NCBI GenBank assembly: GCA_947446155.1
Contig: CANFFZ010000012.1
Span: 1 to 30,332 of the forward strand
DNA length: 30,332 nt
Origin: Chloroflexota bacterium
GTDB lineage: Bacteria > Chloroflexota > Dehalococcoidia > UBA2979
Direction: 5' to 3'
Shown: positions 9,057-15,987 of the stretch, one piece after another
How the letters are laid out: every line of letters starts with the position of its first letter
How positions within the stretch are numbered: position 1 is the first letter of the stretch
Notes under the pieces: generated by a model
Told to the model about the DNA's origin: nothing
Databases searched by the model: none
Seen by the model: the letters and a program-made list of their open reading frames with translations, nothing else
Translations under genes and position numbers: made by a program

Positions 9057-10907
9057 CTAACGGGCGCCTCGAAGCAGGCGTCCGTCACCGACCCGGATCG
9101 TCACGCTGCGTCGGTCCAGCGCCTCCAGGATCGCCTGCGTGTTCCGCCGGGAGACCCCGAGGATGTCGCGCGCTTCTGCGAGTGTGAGCGGCGCCTCTCG
9201 CCCGCTCAAGTCCGCCACGATCGCCGATCGCGCGCCCTCGAAGGCCGCGGCATCGAGCAGGACGCCGTCCCCGCAGTCCACAGCGCGCCCCGACTCCACG
9301 AGGTAGGCGGCGATTGCTGCGTCGAATGGAAGGCGTTCCGGCTGGAGGCCGCCGCCCGCGAGTGCGGCGGCTGCGACGTCGATCGCCGTCTGCTGTTGAG
9401 GTGATGGCTGCGGCATCCAGCCGCCCTCGACGATGCCGTCGCCGGTCGCCTCGATGCTCGTCGCGAGCCCCAGCACGGCGGTGAACTCTCGTTGCGGGAG
9501 CCCCAGGGCGCTCCGGATTTCCTCGCGCGGCATAGCGAAGCGGAGTGGGTGGGCGAGGTGGTAGGCCGCCAACGCCTGGTGGATCGCGGACTCGTAGCGC
9601 TCGAAGGTTGCGGCGCGGAGGAGCACCGCGTCGCCGGCGGTGGGGATGAACCGTCGGATCGTGCCGTCCTCGATCAGGGCGTCCAGCGTGCGATGTGCCT
9701 CGGCGGCTTCGAGGCTGGTCGCGCGCTCGAGGGCGGTTGGCGTACACGGCTCGATCCGTTCGAGGGCGGCGAGCAACTGCGACTCGGGTGTGCCGAGCGC
9801 ACGCGCCGCGAATCGTTCGGGGAGGGTGGGGTCGGTCCGTCGATGGCGCGGCGGGTTGACCTCGATCACGCGGCCGCCGCCCAGCGTCTGGTCGCCGACA
9901 CGCACGACGAAGAGGTCTCCAGCGGCTGCAGCGACCGGCTCCGCCAACACCACCTGCGCCCAACCCTCTGCGCTGTCGGCGATCTCTTCAGCGCCGAACA
10001 GCCGAAGACGTCCGATCGCCTCCGCTGCTCCGAGGTGGACGGTGACGCGCAGGTTGTGGCGCATCGCCTCGCCGGGGAGTGCGCGCAGGCGGGCATCGAG
10101 GGTGCGCGCGGCCTCGAGTCGCCCGGGTGCGGCGAGCGCCTGCCCGCGCGAGAGTTCATCCGTGCTGACCCCAGCGAGGTTCACGGCGACACGGGTGCCC
10201 GGTAGCGCTTCGTCGACCTCGCGACGGTGCGACTGGAGACCACGGATGCGCAGCGTGCGGCCGCCGGGGACCACCTCGACGGTGTCTCCGGCGTGGAGGC
10301 GGCCATCCAGCAGAGTCCCGGTCACGACGGTGCCGAAGCCGGTCATCGTGAACACGCGGTCGATGCCGAGGCGTGGCCGGCCGACATCGCGCAGTGGGGA
10401 CGCGGCAGCAAGTGCGTCATCGAGCGCGGCCCGGAGCGCATCGAGTCCGTCGCCGGTCACGGCGGAGACGCGGACGGAGGGTGCGCCCTCCAGCCGCGTG
10501 CCGGCGAGCGCCGTGGCGATTTCCTCTTCGACGAGCGCGGCCCATACGTCGTCGACCAGATCGCACTTCGTGAGCACGACGATAGCGCGTGGCACCTCGA
10601 GCAGTTCGAGGATGGCGAGGTGCTCTCGGGTTTGCGGCATCACGCCCTCGTCCACGGCGACGACGAGGAGCGCGAGGTCGACGGGGCCGATGCCGGCGAG
10701 CATGTGGCGGACGAAGCGGATGTGGCCCGGGACATCGACGATCGAGGTCTCACGACCGGAGGGGAGTGTGAGCCAGGCGAAGCCCAGTTCGATGGTCATC
10801 CCGCGTTCCTGCTCCTCGCGGAGCCGGTCGGGGTCGATGCCGGTCAGGGCCCGGACAAGCGTGGACTTGCCGTGGTCGACGTGTCCGGCGGTGCCGATGA
10901 CGAACAA
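9057..10907 (-). CDS. selB: Selenocysteine-specific elongation factor SelB
   Basis: A 616-aa translational GTPase that delivers Sec-tRNA to UGA codons marked by a SECIS element. It starts FVIGTAGHVDHGKST (P-loop), with DVPGHIRFVRHMLAG (G3) and TKCD (G4), then beta-barrel domains. The C-terminal half is of SelB type: consecutive winged helices ending in LAEARDILGVSRRNTQ, which resembles the SECIS-binding end of SelB rather than EF-Tu or IF2. Length matches E. coli SelB (614 aa). The only start that keeps the P-loop terminus normal is TTG at 10907, 4 nt after the upstream zinc-ribbon stop. selA, selC and selD are not in the window. Confidence 0.9.
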   Translation of the reverse strand: MFVIGTAGHVDHGKSTLVRALTGIDPDRLREEQERGMTIELGFAWLTLPSGRETSIVDVPGHIRFVRHMLAGIGPVDLALLVVAVDEGVMPQTREHLAILELLEVPRAIVVLTKCDLVDDVWAALVEEEIATALAGTRLEGAPSVRVSAVTGDGLDALRAALDDALAAASPLRDVGRPRLGIDRVFTMTGFGTVVTGTLLDGRLHAGDTVEVVPGGRTLRIRGLQSHRREVDEALPGTRVAVNLAGVSTDELSRGQALAAPGRLEAARTLDARLRALPGEAMRHNLRVTVHLGAAEAIGRLRLFGAEEIADSAEGWAQVVLAEPVAAAAGDLFVVRVGDQTLGGGRVIEVNPPRHRRTDPTLPERFAARALGTPESQLLAALERIEPCTPTALERATSLEAAEAHRTLDALIEDGTIRRFIPTAGDAVLLRAATFERYESAIHQALAAYHLAHPLRFAMPREEIRSALGLPQREFTAVLGLATSIEATGDGIVEGGWMPQPSPQQQTAIDVAAAALAGGGLQPERLPFDAAIAAYLVESGRAVDCGDGVLLDAAAFEGARSAIVADLSGREAPLTLAEARDILGVSRRNTQAILEALDRRSVTIRVGDGRLLRGAR

Positions 10908-10911
10908 GGCG

Positions 10912-11190
10912 CTACTCGATAACCCGGGCGACCTCGAGCGTCGCGCGGCGGCAGGCGGGGCACTGCTCCGGGACTTCCTCGCGCGGCACCATATCGCCGA
11001 GGTCGGACAGTCCGAGCCAGATGTAGTCGCGGAGGCGGTCGCTCCAGGAGTTGGGCCCCAACGGGCCAGAGGCTGCGGGGCGCATCTCTTCTTCCCGGCG
11101 GCGGGTGACCTCGGCCTCGGACATTGGCGCGACGATGCGGACGAGGACCTCGCGCCCGCAGTGGGAGCAGCGATAGACCTGCACCGCCAT
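10912..11190 (-). CDS. Small zinc-ribbon protein of unknown function between hemW and selB
   Basis: A 92-aa protein. It starts MAVQVYRCSHCGREVLV, and a second pair, CPAC (about residues 77-80), lies near the C-terminus. The two CxxC knuckles are separated by about 65 residues that include SDRLRDYIWLGLSDLGD, so a zinc ribbon with a long insertion is likely. It resembles FmdB-style zinc ribbons only at the first knuckle, and I cannot name the family. The ATG at 11190 lies 4 nt after the hemW TGA, whose last codons supply the SD (GAGGAG). selB starts 4 nt after its stop. Such tight packing implies co-expression with hemW and selB, but not a shared function. Confidence 0.8.
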   Translation of the reverse strand: MAVQVYRCSHCGREVLVRIVAPMSEAEVTRRREEEMRPAASGPLGPNSWSDRLRDYIWLGLSDLGDMVPREEVPEQCPACRRATLEVARVIE

Positions 11191-11194
11191 CGCG

Positions 11195-12430
11195 TCACTC
11201 CTCAGGCGGGTCCGGCAGGATGTCGACGAATACCTCGTTGGAGAGCAGTAGACCGCGCGACGTGAGGCGGAGACGCCCGCTCACCACCTCCAGCAGCCCG
11301 AAGCGCGTGTGCTTCGCGATTGCGGCGGCGAAGGCGGTCTCTGCACGGACCCCGAAGCGGGTGGCGAACTCGTCGAGGGCGACGCCCTCCATCAGCCGGA
11401 GGCCGAGGATCATCGCGTCCGCCTGCTGGGTCACGTCGTCCGGTGTCTCGCCGCCGGCGATCTGCTGCATGGCGGCACTGCCGGATGCGGCGCGCGCCTC
11501 GACGGTCGCGTTCACGGCGTCGGTATAGCGGTTGGGAGCGTCGAGGTTGGCGAAGCGCTGGCCCACGAAGAAGGAGTGCGCGCCTGCACCAAAGCCAAGG
11601 TAGGGCTCCGCGCGCCAGTAGACGAGGTTGTGGCGGCAGGCCCGACCGGGCTGTGCCCAGTTCGAGATCTCGTACTGCTCATACCCCGCGTGGGCGAGGC
11701 GCTCACGGGTCCACTCGTACTCCTCGGCCGCGACATCAGGGTCGGGGTCGGGGAGTTGGCCCTTCTGGACGCGGTAGTAGAGGGCGGTGCCCGGCTCGAC
11801 GGTGAGGGCGTAGCAGGAGAGGTGCTCCGGGCGGAACTCGATGACCCGCTCTAACGATTCCTGCCACTGTTCCGTGCGCTGACCGATCAGCCCGAAGATC
11901 AGGTCGAGGTTCATGTTGTCGAACCCGGCGGCGCGTGCATCCTCGACGGCCTGCACCACGCGCTCGGGTGTGTGTTCGCGCTCGAGCAGTTCGAGTTCGT
12001 CCTGGCGCATCGACTGCACGCCCATCGAGAGGCGGTTGATGCCGAGGCCGCGTAACCCTTCGAGGTGCTCACGGGTCAGTTCGGTGGGGTTCGCCTCGAG
12101 GGTCCATTCGGCGTCCGGGGCGATGTCGTACTGGTCGTGGACGGCGGCAGTGATCGCTCGCATGTCGTCGAGCGAGGTGAGGCTGGGGGTGCCGCCACCG
12201 AAGAAGACGGTGTCCACGTGGAAGGGGCGGGCGGCGGGCGCCCAGAGTTCCAGTTCGCGGACGAGGGCCGGGGTGTACTCCGGGACGAGGTGTTCGAGGC
12301 CCTCGTAGGAGTTGAAGTCGCAGTAGCCGCATTTCGAGGAGCAGAACGGGATGTGGAGGTAGAGCGCCAGCGTTGGCTTGCTGTCCGCCGTCCGCGCCGG
12401 CTGTCCCACGGGGCTGATCGAGGAGGTCAT
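11195..12430 (-). CDS. hemW: Radical SAM heme chaperone HemW
   Basis: A 411-aa protein related to coproporphyrinogen dehydrogenase HemN but of the HemW type, which binds heme and inserts it into respiratory proteins. Radical SAM cluster: C30-SSK-C34-GY-C37 within HIPFCSSKCGYCDFN. GGGTPS (78-83) is the AdoMet-binding glycine motif. HNLVYWRAEPYLGFGAGAHS carries the HNxxYW heme-binding motif of HemW. A winged-helix-like C-terminal region follows. ATG 12430 is preferred over the longer upstream reading because TACGCT lies exactly six bases upstream, indicating a leaderless mRNA. It heads the minus-strand operon with the zinc-ribbon gene and selB. Confidence 0.92.
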   Translation of the reverse strand: MTSSISPVGQPARTADSKPTLALYLHIPFCSSKCGYCDFNSYEGLEHLVPEYTPALVRELELWAPAARPFHVDTVFFGGGTPSLTSLDDMRAITAAVHDQYDIAPDAEWTLEANPTELTREHLEGLRGLGINRLSMGVQSMRQDELELLEREHTPERVVQAVEDARAAGFDNMNLDLIFGLIGQRTEQWQESLERVIEFRPEHLSCYALTVEPGTALYYRVQKGQLPDPDPDVAAEEYEWTRERLAHAGYEQYEISNWAQPGRACRHNLVYWRAEPYLGFGAGAHSFFVGQRFANLDAPNRYTDAVNATVEARAASGSAAMQQIAGGETPDDVTQQADAMILGLRLMEGVALDEFATRFGVRAETAFAAAIAKHTRFGLLEVVSGRLRLTSRGLLLSNEVFVDILPDPPEE

Positions 12431-12442
12431 GCGGGGAGCGTA
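12431..12442 (-). promoter_or_regulatory. Leaderless-type promoter of hemW (TACGCT-N6-ATG)
   Basis: Minus strand: TACGCT (12437-12442), six bases, then ATG at 12430. This is the same geometry as at priA. It fixes the hemW start and implies a 5'-UTR of zero length. No clear -35 is visible. Confidence 0.6.
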
Positions 12443-12500
12443 ACAGCCGTCTCTCACCCGCTCCATCGAGCCCGATCGGGCGAGGCCGGGGCCAGAGGGC

Positions 12501-12512
12501 TACGATTTCTGT
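12501..12512 (+). promoter_or_regulatory. Leaderless-type promoter (TACGAT-N6-GTG)
   Basis: TACGAT (12501-12506), six bases, then GTG at 12513. It is divergent from the hemW promoter; the two -10 hexamers are about 58 bp apart, so the two -35 regions face each other in the same short interval and may share control. Confidence 0.6.
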
Positions 12513-13517
12513 GTGGGACACCTCGACGAACGCGACCTCCTCGAATCTCTCGACCGTTGGGCCGAGCAGGGCCTCCTCTCCTCCGAGCAGGCCGAGGCGA
12601 TTGCCGCGCATGAGGGTGTGACGCGAGGCACGGTGCCCGATCCGTCCGGGGTCAGCGGTGGGGTGCTCCTCCAGTACGCCGGCTCACTGGTCGCCCTCGG
12701 CGCGGTGTTCGGTATCTATTTCACGGTGCTGGACGACCTCTCCGAGTGGGCGCGCTTCGGCGTGATGGTCGCCGTGGCAGTGGGCTGGACTGCCCTCGCG
12801 TGGCTACTCAGCCGAGCGGACGGCGGAGCGGCTGCGGGGGACGCCCTCGGGTTCGGCGCAGCGGTCCTCTGGTACGCGGCCTCACTCCAGGCGTTCGCCG
12901 CCGTCGACTGGCTGGGCGGGGACGCAACCCCGGGCCAGATGCGCGTCACCTTCCTCGCGACATCCGCGGTGGGCGCTGCGGCCGGCTATCTGGCCGCGCA
13001 ACGCATCCCGGCACCCCTCGCTGCGCTCGGCGTTCCGGTCGCGGTCGTGTGGGGGATGGGCGCCATCGGCTGGTGGGTCGGGAACGCGGACGAGAACGCA
13101 CCAGGCGTCGCGGGCGCCCAGGTGATGGTGGTGGTCGGCTTCGTGCTGGCCGCGCTCGCGTTCACCGAGGGCACCCTGCGCCTCGATCGCACGGCGCGCA
13201 CCTGGTGGCAGATCGGCGCGCTCGGCACGACCAATGTCGCCGCCGTGGTCCTGGCGATCGGCGAAGGCGGGGCGTACGAGGGCCTGCTGTTCGCCTACGC
13301 CGTCGGCCTTGCCGTCGCGGCGATCACGGCACGCCAGCGCGTCGCCGTCATCTTCGCGGCGATCACGCTCTACGAGTACATCGGGATCGTCGTGTTCCGC
13401 ACCTTCGAGGGTGCGATGGCGGCGATCATCATCCTGGCGCTGATCGGCCTCGGCACCGCCCTTGGCGGCACGGTGGCGCAGCGCGGCGGGTGGCGGCGGT
13501 TGCGTCTCGGGCAGTAG
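12513..13517 (+). CDS. Multi-pass membrane protein, DUF2157-like
   Basis: A 334-aa protein. Residues 1-40 form a soluble amphipathic start (DLLESLDRWAEQGLLSSEQA), a layout typical of DUF2157 proteins, followed by a short linker and about ten hydrophobic segments from residue 50 to near the C-terminus. No catalytic motif is visible. It starts GTG at 12513, directly set by the TACGAT promoter. It is divergent from hemW, and PPOX-family and aspS genes follow on the same strand. Function is unknown; the family assignment is by pattern only. Confidence 0.75.
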   Translation: MGHLDERDLLESLDRWAEQGLLSSEQAEAIAAHEGVTRGTVPDPSGVSGGVLLQYAGSLVALGAVFGIYFTVLDDLSEWARFGVMVAVAVGWTALAWLLSRADGGAAAGDALGFGAAVLWYAASLQAFAAVDWLGGDATPGQMRVTFLATSAVGAAAGYLAAQRIPAPLAALGVPVAVVWGMGAIGWWVGNADENAPGVAGAQVMVVVGFVLAALAFTEGTLRLDRTARTWWQIGALGTTNVAAVVLAIGEGGAYEGLLFAYAVGLAVAAITARQRVAVIFAAITLYEYIGIVVFRTFEGAMAAIIILALIGLGTALGGTVAQRGGWRRLRLGQ

Positions 13518-13550
13518 CCTCGCCACCTCGATGGTTGCGAGGAGGCGGCG

Positions 13551-13958
13551 ATGGAACTCACCGACGAACAGCGGCAGTACCTGGAAGGCCACCAGCTGGC
13601 CGTGCTCGGCACGGGGAAGCGCGACGGCTCGCCGCAGTTGTCGACGATCAACTACCGCTTCGACGGCACCCACATCTTCATCTCGGTCACGAGCGATCGC
13701 GCGAAATGGAAGAACACCCAGCGTCAGCCGAGGATCGCCCTGCTGATCCCGGATGGCCGCCGCCAACTCGTCATCTATGGGAGCGTCGAGGGGATCCCCG
13801 GCGGCCCGGCTCGCGATGCGGCCATCGCCTCGATCCGTGCGGCGATGGGGAACCCGCTCGCGCCGGACGCGGACATGGCGGCGTTCTCGAAGCAACTGGA
13901 CGAGGCGAAGCGGGTGGTGCTGAAGATCACGCCGGAGCAGGTCTTCGCGAACAATTAG
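13551..13958 (+). CDS. PPOX-class flavin/F420-dependent oxidoreductase-like protein
   Basis: A 135-aa split beta-barrel protein of the pyridoxamine-5'-phosphate-oxidase-like superfamily. The pattern is typical: LAVLGTGKRDGSPQLSTI (16-33), then IFISVTSDRAKWKNTQR, where the S-x(4)-K-x-x-N stretch contacts the cofactor phosphate, then PRIALLI and a C-terminal helical region. Small members of this type use FMN or F420; the sequence alone does not settle the cofactor or substrate. A strong SD (GAGGAGG) precedes ATG 13551. TAGCCT at 13515-13520, at the end of the previous gene, could be its -10. Confidence 0.8.
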   Translation: MELTDEQRQYLEGHQLAVLGTGKRDGSPQLSTINYRFDGTHIFISVTSDRAKWKNTQRQPRIALLIPDGRRQLVIYGSVEGIPGGPARDAAIASIRAAMGNPLAPDADMAAFSKQLDEAKRVVLKITPEQVFANN

Positions 13959-13986
13959 CCATACCTCGAACCTCCCGGCGCGGCGT

Positions 13987-14020
13987 GCGACACTTCGAGC
14001 CAACCGGCTCGGCGCGTCGC
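13987..14020 (+). other. Candidate RNA hairpin in the aspS leader
   Basis: Nested inverted repeats: GCGAC (13987-13991) pairs with GTCGC (14016-14020), and CGAGCC (13996-14001) pairs with GGCTCG (14006-14011) around an AACC loop, separated by a symmetric 4x4 internal loop. No T-run follows, so it is not a classic terminator. It ends about 25 nt before the aspS GTG. It could stabilise or regulate the aspS mRNA or simply end the upstream transcript. Confidence 0.4.
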
Positions 14021-14045
14021 CGGGCTGCGAGCGCGAGGTGTCGAG

Positions 14046-15893
14046 GTGCTCAAGAGCCACGGATGCGGTGAACTGCGGGCGGAGCACGCCGGCGAACAGG
14101 TGACGCTCGCGGGGTGGGTGCATCGCCGGCGCGATCACGGCGGCCTGATCTTCATCGACCTACGCGACTCGACTGGCCTCGTCCAGGTCGTCTTCCACCC
14201 GGAGCAGGCGCCCGCGGCGGCTGGCGTCGCTGCCGAGGTGCGCAACGAGTTTGTGCTGCGCCTTACTGGGCAGGTGATGGCACGACGCGCGGGCACTGAG
14301 AACACCGAGCTGCCGACCGGCGCCATCGAGGTGCTCGCGAGCAGCGCGACCGTCCTCAACACTGCAGAGACGCCGCCGTTCCCGGTCAACCAGGAGACGA
14401 ACGTCGACGAACTGACGCGGCTCCGTTACCGCTACCTCGACCTGCGACGCGAGCGGATGGCGGGGAACCTGCGCCTGCGCCACCGCGTGGTGAAACTGAT
14501 GCGCGACTTCATGGACGAGCGCGGCTTCATCGAGGTGGAGACGCCAGTGCTCAACCTGGCGACACCCGAGGGTGCCCGCGACTACCTCGTGCCCAGCCGA
14601 GTACACCCGGGGTCGTTTTACGCCTTGCCGCAGAGCCCGCAGCAGTGGAAGCAGCTGCTGATGGTGGGCGGCGTCGACAAGTACTTCCAGATCGCCCGGT
14701 GCTATCGCGACGAAGACCTGCGCGCAGACCGGCAGCCGGAGTTCACGCAGCTGGACGTGGAGATGGCGTTCGTCGAAGAGAACGACATCCTCGACCTGAC
14801 GGAAGCCCTCTACCACCGGCTTGCCCAGCAAGTCCGGCCGGAATGGACGATCCCCGCGCAGTTCCCTCGCTTCACCTACGGCGAGGTGATGGAGCGCTAT
14901 GGCTCGGACAAGCCAGACATGCGCTACGGCCTCGAACTATGCGACCTCACGGACCTCGTCCGGGCGTCCGAGTTCCGCGTCTTCACTCAGGCCATCGGGG
15001 CCGGCGGGCGGATCCGCGGCTTCGCGGTCCCCGGGGGCGCCGACGTCGCGCGCCGCGGCCTCGACGAGTATGTGGATCTGGCGCGGGCCGCCGGGGCGTC
15101 TGGCCTCGTGTGGTTCCAGTTCTCCGGGGCGGGCCCGCTGGACGGGCTGACCGCGGAGGACGTGAAGTCACCGGCGGCACGCTTCTTTACGCCGGAGCAG
15201 GCGGCGGGCCTCGGCGAAGCGATGGGGGCGAAGCGGGGCGACCTGCTGCTGATCGCGGCCGGGCCGGACGCGCTCACCTCGAAAGTGCTCGACGTGCTGC
15301 GACGGACGGTGGCGGAGCAGCGTGGGCTCGCCGATGCCTCGACGCTTGCGTTCCTCTTCGTCACGCAGTTCCCGGCGTTCGAGTGGGACGCGGACGAGGA
15401 GAAGTGGAGCGCCGTCCACCATCTGTTCACCTCGCCGTTCACGGACGACCTCGGCATCCTCGAAAGCGACCCGGGCAGCGTCCGGTCGCATGCCTACGAC
15501 CTCGTCTGCAACGGGCAGGAGATCGGGTCGGGGTCGATCCGAATCCACTCGCGGGAGGTGCAGCTGGCTGTGCTTCGGACGCTTGGTCTCAGCCTCGAGG
15601 AGGCGAAACTGAAGTTCGGCCACATGCTGGAGGCGTTCTCGTACGGTGCACCACCCCACGGCGGCATCGCGCCCGGGATCGACCGGACGGTGGCCCTGTT
15701 CGCCGGGGAGCGAGATATCCGAGAAGTCATCGCCTTCCCGAAGACGAAGTCCGCCGGGGACCCCATGACCGGCGCGCCGGCCCCGGTGTCCAATCGCCAG
15801 TTGCGTGACGTCCACATCCTGCTCTCGCCGGACGCCGAGGAGGCGCTGGCGGAGCAGCGGGCCGCGGCCTCGGGGGCCGACTCACCGGCGTAA
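14046..15893 (+). CDS. aspS: Aspartate-tRNA ligase, probably non-discriminating type
   Basis: A 615-aa class II synthetase of the bacterial architecture: OB-fold anticodon domain (1-105), catalytic core, and GAD-type insertion (about 290-420). Motif 2 CYRDEDLRADRQPEF and motif 3 GGIAPGIDRTVALFAG are intact. The anticodon domain reads GWVHRRRDHGGLIF with His31, and Gly83 follows in RRAGTEN. Non-discriminating AspRS (P. aeruginosa numbering H31 and G83) carries these residues, while E. coli has Leu and Lys there. It would therefore charge both tRNA-Asp and tRNA-Asn with Asp, requiring GatCAB. GTG 14046 has an upstream GAGGTG SD. The C-terminal tail is Ala/Ser-rich. Confidence 0.95.
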   Translation: MLKSHGCGELRAEHAGEQVTLAGWVHRRRDHGGLIFIDLRDSTGLVQVVFHPEQAPAAAGVAAEVRNEFVLRLTGQVMARRAGTENTELPTGAIEVLASSATVLNTAETPPFPVNQETNVDELTRLRYRYLDLRRERMAGNLRLRHRVVKLMRDFMDERGFIEVETPVLNLATPEGARDYLVPSRVHPGSFYALPQSPQQWKQLLMVGGVDKYFQIARCYRDEDLRADRQPEFTQLDVEMAFVEENDILDLTEALYHRLAQQVRPEWTIPAQFPRFTYGEVMERYGSDKPDMRYGLELCDLTDLVRASEFRVFTQAIGAGGRIRGFAVPGGADVARRGLDEYVDLARAAGASGLVWFQFSGAGPLDGLTAEDVKSPAARFFTPEQAAGLGEAMGAKRGDLLLIAAGPDALTSKVLDVLRRTVAEQRGLADASTLAFLFVTQFPAFEWDADEEKWSAVHHLFTSPFTDDLGILESDPGSVRSHAYDLVCNGQEIGSGSIRIHSREVQLAVLRTLGLSLEEAKLKFGHMLEAFSYGAPPHGGIAPGIDRTVALFAGERDIREVIAFPKTKSAGDPMTGAPAPVSNRQLRDVHILLSPDAEEALAEQRAAASGADSPA

Positions 15894-15987
15894 CCACTGG
15901 TCTCGCCGCCTGCGATATGCTTCGGACGCTCCGCCCCAGCGAGCGTCGTGCGATGGCGCGTGCCGCCCGTCCGGAAGGCCAGGTTGA

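Noticed and set aside
9640..11265. 541-codon plus-strand open frame opposite selB
   Set aside because: Low-complexity Ser/Arg/Pro-rich translation with no motif; it mirrors the codon structure of selB and the zinc-ribbon gene, which have clear family signatures.
13959..14045. T-box riboswitch before aspS
   Set aside because: Only 87 nt long, with no specifier-loop architecture or UGGN bulge and no terminator/antiterminator pair that I can see.
12746..14071. 441-codon plus-strand frame across the DUF2157-like and PPOX genes
   Set aside because: Arg/Gly-rich shadow translation crossing a gene boundary; both overlapped genes have normal protein features and start signals.
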